A stretch of 33,971 nucleotides of DNA, taken from assembly GCA_900539525.1 (NCBI GenBank), contig UQCM01000028.1:1-33971 (forward strand). The letters are read 5' to 3'. The notes below the pieces were generated by a model, which saw nothing but the letters and a program-made list of their open reading frames with translations, did no database searches and was not told the origin of the DNA. This document shows positions 1 to 8,653 of this stretch, one piece after another; positions within the stretch are counted from its first letter, which is position 1; every line of letters begins with the position of its first letter. Source of the DNA: an uncultured Blautia sp. GTDB lineage: Bacteria; Bacillota; Clostridia; Lachnospirales; Lachnospiraceae. A program made the position numbers and the translations under genes.

Positions 1-33
1 AAGGTGCAAATTAAAAAAGGTTACTATAAATTA

Positions 34-101
34 CCCGATTTGTCGGGCAACTCATAGAATCTTTTTCCAGATTTACTATATAACAAGCCCCCTGAGGGGG
101 G
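34..101. other. Two hairpins in leader of wall-binding protein gene
   Basis: Two short perfect inverted repeats lie upstream of the first gene. CCCGA/TCGGG (34-38 with 43-47) has a 4-nt loop. CCCCC/GGGGG (88-92 with 96-100) has a TGA loop. Neither is followed by a T tract, so they are not obvious terminators. A TATAAC at 79-84 could be a -10 element, but no good -35 is found at 16-18 nt, so no promoter is called. The role is unknown; the window begins too close to see what lies upstream. Confidence 0.4.
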
Positions 102-155
102 ATGCGCACTTGCGTTTATTCTATTTACCCTTCCCAGGGAAAGGAGGAATTTTAT

Positions 156-836
156 ATGTTTCATAAGAGAATCCATCATCTGGCAGCCCTGACTTCTCTT
201 TCGCTTTTTCTTCTCCTGCCTGTAACATCGAAGGCTGAGAATTACCAGCTGCAGCGAAACGATACAAAGATGACCTGTATCGATACACGGACAGGCAGTA
301 CGGTCAGATCCCGTTTCATTACATACAAGGGAAACACCTATTATTTTGACGCAAACGGATATGCCCATACCGGATGGCTCACACTCGGGCAGGACTGTTA
401 TTTCTTCAACTCAGACGGCACGATGAAAAAAAAGCAGTGGCTGAACCAGTATTATTTTCAGGCAAACGGCAAGATGGCACGGAACAAATGGGTGACGAAG
501 ACCTCCTATGTAGGTTCGGACGGCCGCCTGATCCCCGGATATAAAAAGAAAGTAAAGCCCCGTTTTGTAAAGACAAAGGAGGGCACAAAGTACCGCAATC
601 ATGACGGCAGCTACTCTGTACAGACCTGGCAGTGCATCAAAGGCCACTGGTACTACTTCTACTCTACAGGGATCATGGCAACCAATCGTCAGATCGGTAA
701 ATTCTATGTAGACAAACAGGGGCGTATGGTCACAAAGAAATGGGTCCGCATCGGAAACCGCAAATATTACTACGGTCCTGACGGGCGGCTTCGGAAAACA
801 CAGAAGCTCACGACAAAGAAAGCTTCGTCCCGCTGA
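156..836 (+). CDS. Secreted cell wall-binding repeat protein
   Basis: A 226-aa exported protein. Residues 1-27 form a signal peptide: basic start, hydrophobic LTSLSLFLLLPV core, likely cut after SKA. The mature part is almost entirely aromatic, glycine-rich repeats of the choline-binding/cell wall-binding type, with units such as YYFDANGYAHTGW (62-74), YFFNSDGTMKKKQW (82-95), YYFQANGKMARNKW (99-112) and YYYGPDGRL (204-212), about seven in all. Such repeats bind wall polymers (choline in streptococci; the ligand in clostridia is often unknown). No catalytic domain is present, so it is probably a structural or adaptor wall protein. The start at 156 is chosen over an upstream in-frame ATG at 102 because AGGAGG lies 8 nt before it and the signal peptide begins there. 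The C-terminal tail is Lys/Arg-rich. It is followed after 32 nt by the DUF4832 gene on the same strand, so the two probably share a transcript. Confidence 0.85.
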   Translation: MFHKRIHHLAALTSLSLFLLLPVTSKAENYQLQRNDTKMTCIDTRTGSTVRSRFITYKGNTYYFDANGYAHTGWLTLGQDCYFFNSDGTMKKKQWLNQYYFQANGKMARNKWVTKTSYVGSDGRLIPGYKKKVKPRFVKTKEGTKYRNHDGSYSVQTWQCIKGHWYYFYSTGIMATNRQIGKFYVDKQGRMVTKKWVRIGNRKYYYGPDGRLRKTQKLTTKKASSR

Positions 837-868
837 TACTGTAACGATTTATGAAATGGAGCATAACA

Positions 869-2299
869 ATGAAACTCCTGAATACTTTTCCTTTCCGATT
901 GCTGATACCTGTCTGTATCATGCTGGGAATCCTGATCTTCTGTTTTCTGGTCATGCGTTTCAACCGCATCACGTATTCGACAGAATCTTTTTTCGAAAGC
1001 AGCAGGCAGCTTTCCAATCCTTATCAGGGATTCTATCATATCATCGGTTATACTTTATCCGACGATTATGATCCGGCAAACGGCTCTTCTGATCAGACCG
1101 GTTCCTACACGGATGCTCTGGCACTGGTGGAGATCATCCTGAAGAATTACCGCACAGACAAAATCAGCGAGACCGGGCTGACACAGTTGAATGACATCCT
1201 GACTTCATGGTCAGAGTCTCCGGCCCACACAAAACTGATCCTTCGCTTTCTTTATGACTGGGATGGCCTTGCACTGGCGACCGAACCAGAGTCACTGGAT
1301 CTTATCCTGACGCATATGGATCAGATCAGTACACTGGTCAACCGCCACCGTGAAGCTGTTTATATCATGCAGGGAATCTTCATCGGAAACTGGGGAGAAA
1401 TGCATCATTCACGCTTTATGGATGATGCTTCTGTAAAGAAACTCATCCGGCATCTGAATGATGTGATCGACCCTTCCATCTATCTTTCTGTCCGTACGCC
1501 GGCGCAGTGGCGGATGATCAATGACCTGTACGATCTGCCCAGGGAATTCCCGGCCTTTGGTGCAGATGATTCTCTGACCGGAAGGCTCGGCCTTTTCAAT
1601 GATGGAATGCTTGGTTCGGAATCTGACCTGGGTACCTACGGAGCGACTGCAAGACGCGATGCCACCTCTCCTTCTTATCAGGGACCAAGAGAAGAGGAAT
1701 TGAAATTCCAGAATGATCTGTGCAGATATGTTCCAAATGGCGGCGAGGTTATCTATAATAACAACTTCAGTGACCTGGAAACCGCTGTTTCCGATCTTCG
1801 GACCATGCACGTTTCCTACCTGAATGCCGACTACGATGGTCGTGTCATGGAAAAATGGAGAAATACCCTCTGGACCGGAAGGGATGTCTTTCACGGATCT
1901 GACGGCTATAGCTATATGCAGGCACATCTCGGGTACCGCTATCTGATCCGTACCTGCAAACTGAAAAAATCCGGTTTCCTGACCCCTTGCCTGACTCTCA
2001 CGCTCACCTTACAGAACAATGGATTTTCAAACACACTGAAACCATTTACGACTTCTGTTTTGTTAAAAAATACAGAGACGGGGACATATACCACTGTTCC
2101 TCTCTCTGCTGATCTGCGAAAGCTTGAAAGCGGGCAAAAAAAATCCTTCACAGTGAAACTCCCTGTGAAAGATCTGGAACGCGGCAGTTATGAGATTTAC
2201 TTTTCTGTGAAGGATGAGACGAGCGGACAGATGATTCTGTTAGGCAATCAGAATGAAACAACAAAAGATGGCTATCTGTTAGGGCAGCTGGAGAAATGA
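869..2299 (+). CDS. Membrane-anchored DUF4874/DUF4832 protein
   Basis: A 476-aa protein. An N-terminal hydrophobic segment (about residues 7-30) acts as anchor or uncleaved signal, so the bulk is extracellular. The segment NPYQGFYHIIGYTLSD (about 51-66) and the following ILRFLYDWDG and GIFIGNWGEMHHS stretches match the DUF4874 family, which has a glycosidase-like barrel appearance. The C-terminal 130 residues (LTLTLQNNGFSN, then a beta-rich region ending in GNQN) match DUF4832, a beta-sandwich module. The family is common in Firmicute surface-polysaccharide regions but has no established activity to my knowledge, so a glycan-processing role is inference. The start at 869 has GGAG 7 nt upstream; the in-frame ATG at 851 has no ribosome binding site. 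The stop lies inside a rho-independent terminator. Confidence 0.75.
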   Translation: MKLLNTFPFRLLIPVCIMLGILIFCFLVMRFNRITYSTESFFESSRQLSNPYQGFYHIIGYTLSDDYDPANGSSDQTGSYTDALALVEIILKNYRTDKISETGLTQLNDILTSWSESPAHTKLILRFLYDWDGLALATEPESLDLILTHMDQISTLVNRHREAVYIMQGIFIGNWGEMHHSRFMDDASVKKLIRHLNDVIDPSIYLSVRTPAQWRMINDLYDLPREFPAFGADDSLTGRLGLFNDGMLGSESDLGTYGATARRDATSPSYQGPREEELKFQNDLCRYVPNGGEVIYNNNFSDLETAVSDLRTMHVSYLNADYDGRVMEKWRNTLWTGRDVFHGSDGYSYMQAHLGYRYLIRTCKLKKSGFLTPCLTLTLTLQNNGFSNTLKPFTTSVLLKNTETGTYTTVPLSADLRKLESGQKKSFTVKLPVKDLERGSYEIYFSVKDETSGQMILLGNQNETTKDGYLLGQLEK

Positions 2300-2315
2300 T
2301 CCGGCTGCCGTTTTT
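2283..2315 (+). terminator. Rho-independent terminator
   Basis: A 9-bp stem GGCAGCTGG (2283-2291) pairs with CCGGCTGCC (2301-2309), with one G-U pair and a 9-nt loop, and is followed by GTTTTT. It overlaps the stop codon of the DUF4832 gene and ends the plus-strand unit. The minus-strand reading lacks a U tract, so it serves the plus strand only. Confidence 0.8.
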
Positions 2316-2361
2316 CCTGAAAGAAGACCGAAATCCCTCCAGGATAAAGCCTCTGAATATC

Positions 2362-3612
2362 CTATGGAAGAAAACTCTCCGTGGGATGCGCACCCGCATG
2401 TCCGGCAGATATCAGACTTCTGACCAGTTCTCCCCTCCTGCCGGCTTTCTTTATGATCGCAGATACCGGTGCACGGTTCAGTTTCCTGTTGTTTATTAAG
2501 AACCGTATCAGTGTTGCCAGCCACAGAGCAGGCCAGAGGAAGATGATATTCCCTGCCTTTGGAAAATTGATATGCATCTGATGCTGGAATTCCTTCACAT
2601 AAGCCACCAGGGAATCGCCATCCATGCCCACCATACGTTCTATTTCACTGTATCCGAACTCCCCGGCATCCAGGACATCTCGAAGCAAGGCATCCACCAC
2701 ATCCCGACCGACAGGACATTTCTCCGGAACCGGACTCTTCGCCGGATCTAACCCCAGATAGGTTACACAAATGACTGTCATCGCCTTTGTGAATTCCTCC
2801 GTTCCACTTTCACAAACCAGGCTCCAGAAAGTCTCCCGCTCTTTTTCATCGTCACAATGCTCCCACAACACCACCCAGTCACAGAGATTCCGAAGTCCAA
2901 ACCCGCTTCCAACAAAATGCTGCAGCATATGAATCATCAGATAAAATGCCTGCCATGCTGTTTCATACGCATAAAACCTTAATCCCTGCCATTCTACCGG
3001 CAGGACGTGCTGAATGCTTTCCTTCTGCAGTATTTCCAGAGATCGATTCAGATACTTCTCCTTAAACTCTTCCGCCCATGTGACATGAAGCTCCACCACT
3101 TCCTTCTTCTCTGAGGTCAGAACGATATGGTGGTTCGCATGCCATTCTTCAGAAAGCCGAAATCCATTGGCGCACAGGATCTGTGCTGCTCTCTCCGTCT
3201 CCTCCCTGCTTTCCAGAAACAGATCAATATCTGTCGTCTTTCGAAATTCCGGAACCGGATAAAACCTCGACACAGCACATCCCTTCATCGTGACTGCAAG
3301 GATTCCCTCCTTCTCCAAAAGCCTGGTGAGCCTTGCAGTCAATACCTGTAATTGAATCCCTTTATGTACCGTCCGCGCCGTTTTGAACTGTACAGCTCCC
3401 TGCTGTTCTTCCGGGAGACTGTCCGGATCCAGTACATTATCCAGAAGCGTCAGGACTTCATGACGGTCTGCAAGAACGAGAAGCTGCTCCCACTGCGTGG
3501 CTGTCATGGGCGGGAGCGAATCCGATTCGTCAGACTGACGCAGACACAGGCTGAGGGATTGGAGGAGGGTGTATTCAGTTTTGGTGAATGTTGACATTAC
3601 TATTGATTTCAT
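2362..3612 (-). CDS. Nucleotidyltransferase-like protein, NTP_transf_5 family
   Basis: A 416-aa cytoplasmic protein of the uncharacterised nucleotidyltransferase family (NTP_transf_5, Pfam PF14907 as I recall). The signature is VTMKGCAVSRFYP (about 107-119) followed by KTTDIDLFLES (125-135), where D128 and D130 would be the metal-binding pair of the Pol-beta-like fold. A downstream ELHVTW strand is also typical. The N-terminal 90 residues are helical. Relatives occur beside HprK-like kinases and PqqD proteins in peptide-modification and exopolysaccharide loci. In some lasso peptide clusters such a protein adds sugar to a phosphorylated peptide tail. Here the HprK-like and PqqD genes are 21 kb upstream on the same strand, with the polysaccharide genes in between. 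The start at 3612 is preferred over a GTG at 3630, but its ribosome binding site is weak. A 193-bp palindromic repeat separates it from the methyltransferase-like gene. Confidence 0.75.
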   Translation of the reverse strand: MKSIVMSTFTKTEYTLLQSLSLCLRQSDESDSLPPMTATQWEQLLVLADRHEVLTLLDNVLDPDSLPEEQQGAVQFKTARTVHKGIQLQVLTARLTRLLEKEGILAVTMKGCAVSRFYPVPEFRKTTDIDLFLESREETERAAQILCANGFRLSEEWHANHHIVLTSEKKEVVELHVTWAEEFKEKYLNRSLEILQKESIQHVLPVEWQGLRFYAYETAWQAFYLMIHMLQHFVGSGFGLRNLCDWVVLWEHCDDEKERETFWSLVCESGTEEFTKAMTVICVTYLGLDPAKSPVPEKCPVGRDVVDALLRDVLDAGEFGYSEIERMVGMDGDSLVAYVKEFQHQMHINFPKAGNIIFLWPALWLATLIRFLINNRKLNRAPVSAIIKKAGRRGELVRSLISAGHAGAHPTESFLP

Positions 3613-3680
3613 TAGACTTCTTTCTCGCACAATAAACTATACCAACAATTAAACAGAATATATGTTCTCCATTATAAAAT

Positions 3681-3873
3681 GATGTTGGGGGCAAAAGCAT
3701 TTGACCCCATGGTGCCTTCGGATTTTTCCGCGCTTCGCGCTCCCAAAATCTGCTAAACATTCGAAATCCGCTCATTTTTCTTCGAAAAATGGCTACTTTC
3801 TCATGTTTAGCGGGTCCCAAAGTCATGATTTTTCATGCAAGCATGAAAATCATGACCTTTTGACCCTGGCATC
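3681..3873. repeat. Palindromic intergenic repeat, long copy (A)
   Basis: A 193-bp element between two minus-strand genes. Its ends are imperfect terminal inverted repeats: GATGTTGGGGGCAAAAG on the left and, on the opposite strand at the right, GATGCCAGGGTCAAAAG. Inside are nested hairpins: GCGC-TTC-GCGC near 3731-3741, GCTAAACAT/ATGTTTAGC spanning about 3752-3811 with an inner CATTTTT/AAAAATG stem, and CATGATTT/AAATCATG around TCATGC-AA-GCATGA at about 3824-3854. Parts recur at 21822-21876 and 25195-25234. It has no coding capacity worth calling and resembles a non-autonomous MITE/REP-like element. It fills the 303-bp gap between the two genes. Confidence 0.85.
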
Positions 3874-3915
3874 ATAGAATAACACTATGTAAAATGTACA
3901 TATTTATATGTTTGA

Positions 3916-4734
3916 TTATAATTTTATCTTTTTAAGAATTTTTCTTGACTGCCACATAAGTCCAAAATGTTTCAACACACACTGTACTTCCCATGGTAAG
4001 ATTTCTTTAAGTTTTTTGACAAATGTGTTTTCGTGATTATTTCCAGACCACTTTTCTTCATAATCGCCCTGTTGTAAGACAAGCGTGCCACTTCGATCTT
4101 TTACTTTCTGGGCAACAATGTACAATTCAGTGGGTGAAAACCCGTTCAACTCCGTGCGGTTTGTAATATCACGTTTCTGGATTTCGCGTAATATACGAGA
4201 CCTAAAAGCGTTACATAGATAAAGGTGTCTTAATTTCATTCCATTTTTCTCACAGAAGAGCTGCATATATAACATCGGAGAAAGCTGATACAGTCCATGT
4301 CCGTTCCAGTTATTTGACGGAATCATCCCAATATAATATCCCCCCACTTCTAACATATCAATCACATTTTTCATAGCCTGATCAAACGAAAATACATGCT
4401 CCGTTGTTCCGCCGTCAATGATGCAAGTAAATTTATTCTTATATTCTTCAGGAATAGGCCTGTTAAGATCACAAATAATATCTGCTCCCTCAAAATCCGA
4501 AGCATCCAGCGAATGAATTCTTTCCGCTCCAAGTGCTTTTAGAAAGTTTTCACTAAAAATCTCCTGCTGAAAATCACTCTTAAGGACATCTCTATAATCT
4601 TTGCAAAGCGATTTAATCTGCCGTTTTGTCAAACACAGTTCCTGCCTGCCTAACATGCAGACAGTTCGCAGATCAGTTTCTCCTTCTCTTTCCAATTTTG
4701 CTAACAACCTCGCACTACTTGTTTTAATCCCCAA
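3916..4734 (-). CDS. Methyltransferase-like protein of polysaccharide locus
   Basis: A protein of about 272 aa with a Rossmann-like pattern. It shows an acidic strand end (ERIHSLDASDFEGADIICDLN), then CIIDGGTTEHVF, a helix, and MLEVGGYYIGMIPSNNW. This fits the class I SAM-dependent methyltransferase motif order, where the GGTTEHV segment follows the strand-4 acidic residue. A canonical glycine-rich motif I (GxGxG) is not visible, so cofactor binding is uncertain. It lies downstream of the pyruvyl transferase on the same strand and would act on sugar or repeat-unit decoration. Start: GTG at 4743 overlaps the AAGGAG Shine-Dalgarno sequence (4743-4748), so a TTG at 4734, exactly 8 nt from it, is the better start. 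The gene is AT-rich like its upstream neighbours. Confidence 0.6.
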   Translation of the reverse strand: MGIKTSSARLLAKLEREGETDLRTVCMLGRQELCLTKRQIKSLCKDYRDVLKSDFQQEIFSENFLKALGAERIHSLDASDFEGADIICDLNRPIPEEYKNKFTCIIDGGTTEHVFSFDQAMKNVIDMLEVGGYYIGMIPSNNWNGHGLYQLSPMLYMQLFCEKNGMKLRHLYLCNAFRSRILREIQKRDITNRTELNGFSPTELYIVAQKVKDRSGTLVLQQGDYEEKWSGNNHENTFVKKLKEILPWEVQCVLKHFGLMWQSRKILKKIKL

Positions 4735-4854
4735 AATAATCACTCCTTATTTTTATCTCATCACTTCATCGTATTGTGATTTATTTAAATAAATATCAGT
4801 TAAAGTATTAAAAGTACACATACAAGTCATATTTGCACAAGAATTCATAAAACT

Positions 4855-5925
4855 TTAATCAATATTCAATGATTTTTTTAAAAACTTCTTGGCCTTATCT
4901 CTTTCTGTCTCTAATAGTTCATAAGTATGCATATAGTCATGTTCAAAAATATCTTCATCTTTAACCTGTCCAGGTAACCTTCTCTCCAGATCTAGTGTAC
5001 TAAGTAACGTATTAATCCTAGAATTCATTTTTACTTTATTAGAGTATCTGTCAAATACTAAGAAAGGTTTATCAAATAAGATAGAAAAAATACATGCATG
5101 ATATGAATCAGTACATATAAGTTCAGCATGATCGACCAAGTCTATAAATTCGCTGGGACCAGATACGAAAACATCCGGTTGATCGGTTTGCATAAGTTCC
5201 AAAATCTGGTAATCGTATTGATGAGCAATCTTATTAATATATTCCACATTATTGGGAAATTGGACTCCTAGAAAATATTTTAAAATATATTTCTTACCTT
5301 CCTTTCTTGCTTTAGATTTCTTTTCTATTCTTCTCCATTCACTTGCATCTAACATCAATGTGGGATCGATAACAACCTCTGCTTCTCTTCCTGTCAACTC
5401 TCTAATTATTTTAGCCCCTTCTTTCTCCCTTACAGAAAGGTACTTAAAATCATTTAGATATTTTTTAAAATGTGGTTTCCATTCCTCTGGTAATTCTGAT
5501 ATACCAAAACTAGGTGCCATGCATACTTTTTGTTCTCTTTCGGCAAAAGCAAGTAAAAATGCTTCAGCTTTTACTCCGCGATACCAGTTTGGATTCCAAA
5601 CCTGGTCACTTCCTACCACAAAAAAATCATAATCATCAGTATGCAATCTTCTTTTCACCAAGTCACAGGACATATGAAAGTATTCTCTATCAAATGCTTT
5701 AAATTTCAATAATTTCTTAAATTTATTCTTAATTACTGAAAAAACTCTAAAAACAGTTCTAAACAAAAAAGTTAATACATATATACAATACAAGTGAACC
5801 GTTTTATCAGTATAAAAACAGGTAACTTCACAGTTGTTTTGTTCCAATACATATTGACTGGCATAGCACTGTAATCTGTTTCCATAATTATAATGATCAA
5901 CAAGCGTAATCAATCCGACTCTCAT
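4855..5925 (-). CDS. Polysaccharide pyruvyl transferase family protein
   Basis: A 356-aa protein of the CsaB/PssM-like pyruvyl transferase family (PF04230), which transfers pyruvate from phosphoenolpyruvate to a sugar hydroxyl to make an acidic ketal. Recognisable features are the N-terminal MRVGLITLVDHYNYGNRLQ, the hallmark FVVGSDQVWNPNW, VVIDPTLML before the second domain, and a C-terminal ELICTDSYHACIFSILF followed by KPFLVFDR. The protein is cytoplasmic; one hydrophobic patch (about 48-60) is probably buried. The start at 5925 has AAGGGA 8 nt upstream and lies 5 nt after the stop of the FrhB-like gene, so the two are translationally tight. The product would give the exported glycan negative charge. 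Confidence 0.88.
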   Translation of the reverse strand: MRVGLITLVDHYNYGNRLQCYASQYVLEQNNCEVTCFYTDKTVHLYCIYVLTFLFRTVFRVFSVIKNKFKKLLKFKAFDREYFHMSCDLVKRRLHTDDYDFFVVGSDQVWNPNWYRGVKAEAFLLAFAEREQKVCMAPSFGISELPEEWKPHFKKYLNDFKYLSVREKEGAKIIRELTGREAEVVIDPTLMLDASEWRRIEKKSKARKEGKKYILKYFLGVQFPNNVEYINKIAHQYDYQILELMQTDQPDVFVSGPSEFIDLVDHAELICTDSYHACIFSILFDKPFLVFDRYSNKVKMNSRINTLLSTLDLERRLPGQVKDEDIFEHDYMHTYELLETERDKAKKFLKKSLNID

Positions 5926-5930
5926 TTTTA

Positions 5931-7073
5931 TTATCCCTTCCATATTCTAATCTTCATTTGTATATAGCAAAAGACTTTTTGTACAATATTCTTTTTAGTA
6001 TTCTTATAGATCTCATCGAAAGACTTTCCAGCTTGCAGGTCTGCCCAAAATCTCTCTCTATTCGGATGCTTCATAACCGATATTCTTGAATCGACTGTTA
6101 ATGGCAAGGCCTTATCCAGCTCCGCCATTTTTATAATCAATTTTTTTTGAATTTCATTTAAAACTCTCCTGCCTTTTTCTGTGTGAACAAGTATTACTGA
6201 GGTTCCTTTATCATCATCCATTTCCGGCATATAGTTTTGAATTCCCCAACTATCTCCAATTGTGATATCCGATACTCTTGGAAAAGACTTGAACTGACAG
6301 TTGTGACATGAAGGGCGCAAATCAATATTACTTAAGAATATATTTATAAATTTGTCGTTTGAAAACGGAACGCAGTATTCTTGCCCATTCTCAAACTGTA
6401 TTTTTATAGTCCATCTTTTCCAACCTAATTTCTTATCCCGTTGTTGAATAGAAGAAATCCTTGAACCGTACTTCTCCTCTTTATCTTCCAAATATAAATT
6501 CCACACCTTTGGAGATGGTACTCCATGACATAGAATATCTATTGTAAGTAAATTATCATATTCTGCTCCTAAATATTTTTTTAATCCTGCAATCTGACAT
6601 CCTGTTCCAGAGAATAAAACCAGCCGATCATTCTTTAAACATTCTTTAGTCTCTGCATATGTATTTCCCAATCTGCTCTGTACATACTTGCTTCCCCGAA
6701 GTTTATACAATTCTTCTTCTGATTCAATACAAATATGATGTACCGAAAAATCTTCATCATAAGCAGCTCCGAAAACAACCCCGTTTTGTCTTAACACATA
6801 CTCCGCTGCAAGGGAAAAAACTCCTCCAGAAGAGCTGGATCGTCGAATCGACTCATTGATAGCATATCCGATATAGGCTTCTGTTTTACTTTTCGGCATA
6901 TCCGGATGAAGAATTGGACAGATACTTTCACATTTATTACACCGAACACATATACTCTCATCTATCTTTGGATAAAGAAATCCTTCTTCATCCGATACCA
7001 TAGAGATGCACTGCATCGGACATATCTGCTGACATGCAGTGCAGCCACAGCACTCTTTATAATTAACGTTCAT
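5931..7073 (-). CDS. Coenzyme F420 hydrogenase/dehydrogenase beta subunit-like iron-sulfur protein
   Basis: A 380-aa FrhB/FdhB-family protein. Two N-terminal [4Fe-4S] motifs are complete: C8-C11-C14-C18 and C42-C45-C48-C52, each followed by Pro. The core contains SSSSGGVFSLAAEYVL and LRGSKYVQSRLG, typical of FrhB homologues in polysaccharide loci, then CHNCQFKSFPRVSDITIGDSWG. True F420-reducing hydrogenase partners are absent and clostridia generally lack F420, so it is more likely a flavin/iron-sulfur oxidoreductase acting during glycan synthesis. It overlaps the end of the flippase gene by 11 nt and is followed 5 nt later by the pyruvyl transferase. The same gene pair recurs in many bacterial capsule clusters, which supports a shared pathway. 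The start has an AGGAAAAGAA ribosome binding region. Confidence 0.87.
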   Translation of the reverse strand: MNVNYKECCGCTACQQICPMQCISMVSDEEGFLYPKIDESICVRCNKCESICPILHPDMPKSKTEAYIGYAINESIRRSSSSGGVFSLAAEYVLRQNGVVFGAAYDEDFSVHHICIESEEELYKLRGSKYVQSRLGNTYAETKECLKNDRLVLFSGTGCQIAGLKKYLGAEYDNLLTIDILCHGVPSPKVWNLYLEDKEEKYGSRISSIQQRDKKLGWKRWTIKIQFENGQEYCVPFSNDKFINIFLSNIDLRPSCHNCQFKSFPRVSDITIGDSWGIQNYMPEMDDDKGTSVILVHTEKGRRVLNEIQKKLIIKMAELDKALPLTVDSRISVMKHPNRERFWADLQAGKSFDEIYKNTKKNIVQKVFCYIQMKIRIWKG

Positions 7074-8613
7074 TTCTTTTCCTCACAATTAAACTTGACA
7101 CAAGCTCTCTTTCCTTCTCATTACAACTAAAACAAAATATTGACAAACAGTAGATAGCAACAAACAGGACAATGCATAAGATATATTGAACAAAATAATT
7201 AAAAGATATGTATCGCATAATTAAAACTCCAACGATAGTTGGAATAAGAAATCCTGTTAGTGTTTTTCCAATTTCTTTCCAGAAAAATATCATATCAATC
7301 TTTAATACTTTATGATAGAAAACATTCATTATGATTCCGTTCGCAACAATCAAACTTACTGCAGTTCCCATCGCCGTGCCAACAGCACCAAATTTCTCAG
7401 CCAACGGAATACTAATAAAGATATTAAAGCCTGCCATCACGATATAAATGATTGATCTAAACTGGTGCATGTTTAATGCCCTTTGTATTTCTATGCCAAT
7501 ATTCTGTATCAATGATATTAATGCCGGTAATACTAAATACAAAGAGGCAGCATATGCTTTCTCATAACCTTTACCTGCATATATCTCAACGATAAAGTAT
7601 TCTCCGAATACAATAAATCCCATTGCCAGTAAACCTAGTATCAACCATTGTATTCTCCCTATTTTGGCCATTAAAAAAGTATATTCCTGTTGATAATCTA
7701 TGCCATCATCTGCTGCGATACGATTAATCCGTGGCGAAAATACAGATGAAATCGTTGTAGAAAATGTAATAAATAATTTGTTTATCTGTGATGCTACTCC
7801 ATAAACAGCCACTTCCTTTATTCCTTTTGTATGACTAAGTATTAATTTATCAACATTCCAATTTATCTGATCGATAATCATATTCAGCAACAAAAAGAAG
7901 CTGAATGCTCCCAGTTCTTTCAATAAAGAAAATTGAAAACTACGAAACGAAATTGGAATTTCCAATTTCTTCACACAAAACCAGATATTGATACATAGCT
8001 TTCCTATCGTTATACACAATGAAACAACCACAAGCATAATATTGCCGTATCCCATCAGCAGTAAAGGAAGACATATAAACGGATTAATTATAACTGCTAA
8101 AAGCGATAGTATCCGCTGAAAAATAAATTGCTCATAAGCACTGACAATAGAATCAAAAATACTGCTTATCAAAGAAACAGCTATATTGACAACAAGTATT
8201 ATCATAAGTATTCTCGCTTCGAGTAATTCGTCACTTGATAACTTAGAACCAAATACTTGTTTTGGAAAAAAGCTAAGCGTTAAACCACAAATCAATGCTA
8301 TGAAAGCTAAGCTCAAAAAAATTATTAAAAACATTCCATTCAGTGAAGCTAAACCTTCCCTGTCTTTTTTTTGATTATACCTGGAAAAGAAACGTAAATA
8401 GGCACCGGTAAAGCCAAGACTGAATAAACTCAGGTAACTGACCACGCCTGAAACGAGGGTAAACAGTCCATATTCACTTTGTCCAAGGAGTCGAATCATA
8501 ATCGGCATATATACAACTTGTATAACAATGTTAATTCCATTGCTGATATATGAAAGCAAAATTCCGGCTTTTAATTGATTATTTGCGATTTTAATTCCTC
8601 TCGTCTTTCCCAT
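7063..8613 (-). CDS. Wzx-type oligosaccharide flippase
   Basis: A 516-aa polytopic membrane protein with about 12-14 hydrophobic helices. Its N-terminus is typical of the polysaccharide-transport/MOP flippase family: GILLSYISNGINIVIQVVYM, then MIRLLGQSEYGLF. It would move undecaprenyl-linked glycan units across the cytoplasmic membrane. The sequence is rich in Ile and Phe with strongly AT-rich codons, in contrast with pelG upstream. An AAGGAG is present but about 13 nt from the ATG, with a purine-rich AGAGTGA closer in. It follows two GT2 genes and overlaps the FrhB-like gene. No clear Wzy polymerase is seen next to it, and the locus already has the PelG transporter, so it probably serves a second glycan or a lipid-linked decoration. 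Confidence 0.9.
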   Translation of the reverse strand: MGKTRGIKIANNQLKAGILLSYISNGINIVIQVVYMPIMIRLLGQSEYGLFTLVSGVVSYLSLFSLGFTGAYLRFFSRYNQKKDREGLASLNGMFLIIFLSLAFIALICGLTLSFFPKQVFGSKLSSDELLEARILMIILVVNIAVSLISSIFDSIVSAYEQFIFQRILSLLAVIINPFICLPLLLMGYGNIMLVVVSLCITIGKLCINIWFCVKKLEIPISFRSFQFSLLKELGAFSFFLLLNMIIDQINWNVDKLILSHTKGIKEVAVYGVASQINKLFITFSTTISSVFSPRINRIAADDGIDYQQEYTFLMAKIGRIQWLILGLLAMGFIVFGEYFIVEIYAGKGYEKAYAASLYLVLPALISLIQNIGIEIQRALNMHQFRSIIYIVMAGFNIFISIPLAEKFGAVGTAMGTAVSLIVANGIIMNVFYHKVLKIDMIFFWKEIGKTLTGFLIPTIVGVLIMRYISFNYFVQYILCIVLFVAIYCLSIFCFSCNEKERELVSSLIVRKRNER

Positions 8614-8653
8614 TCACTCTTTAATACTCCTTATTTTCTCATCACTCCCTATC

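Noticed and set aside
1..155. Riboswitch (c-di-GMP type) upstream of the first gene
   Set aside because: Two short hairpins are present but none of the conserved GEMM-type sequence blocks could be recognised.
5931..7073. Genuine F420-reducing hydrogenase beta subunit
   Set aside because: No hydrogenase subunits or F420 genes are present; its glycan-locus context and flanking pyruvyl transferase indicate the capsule-associated branch of the family.
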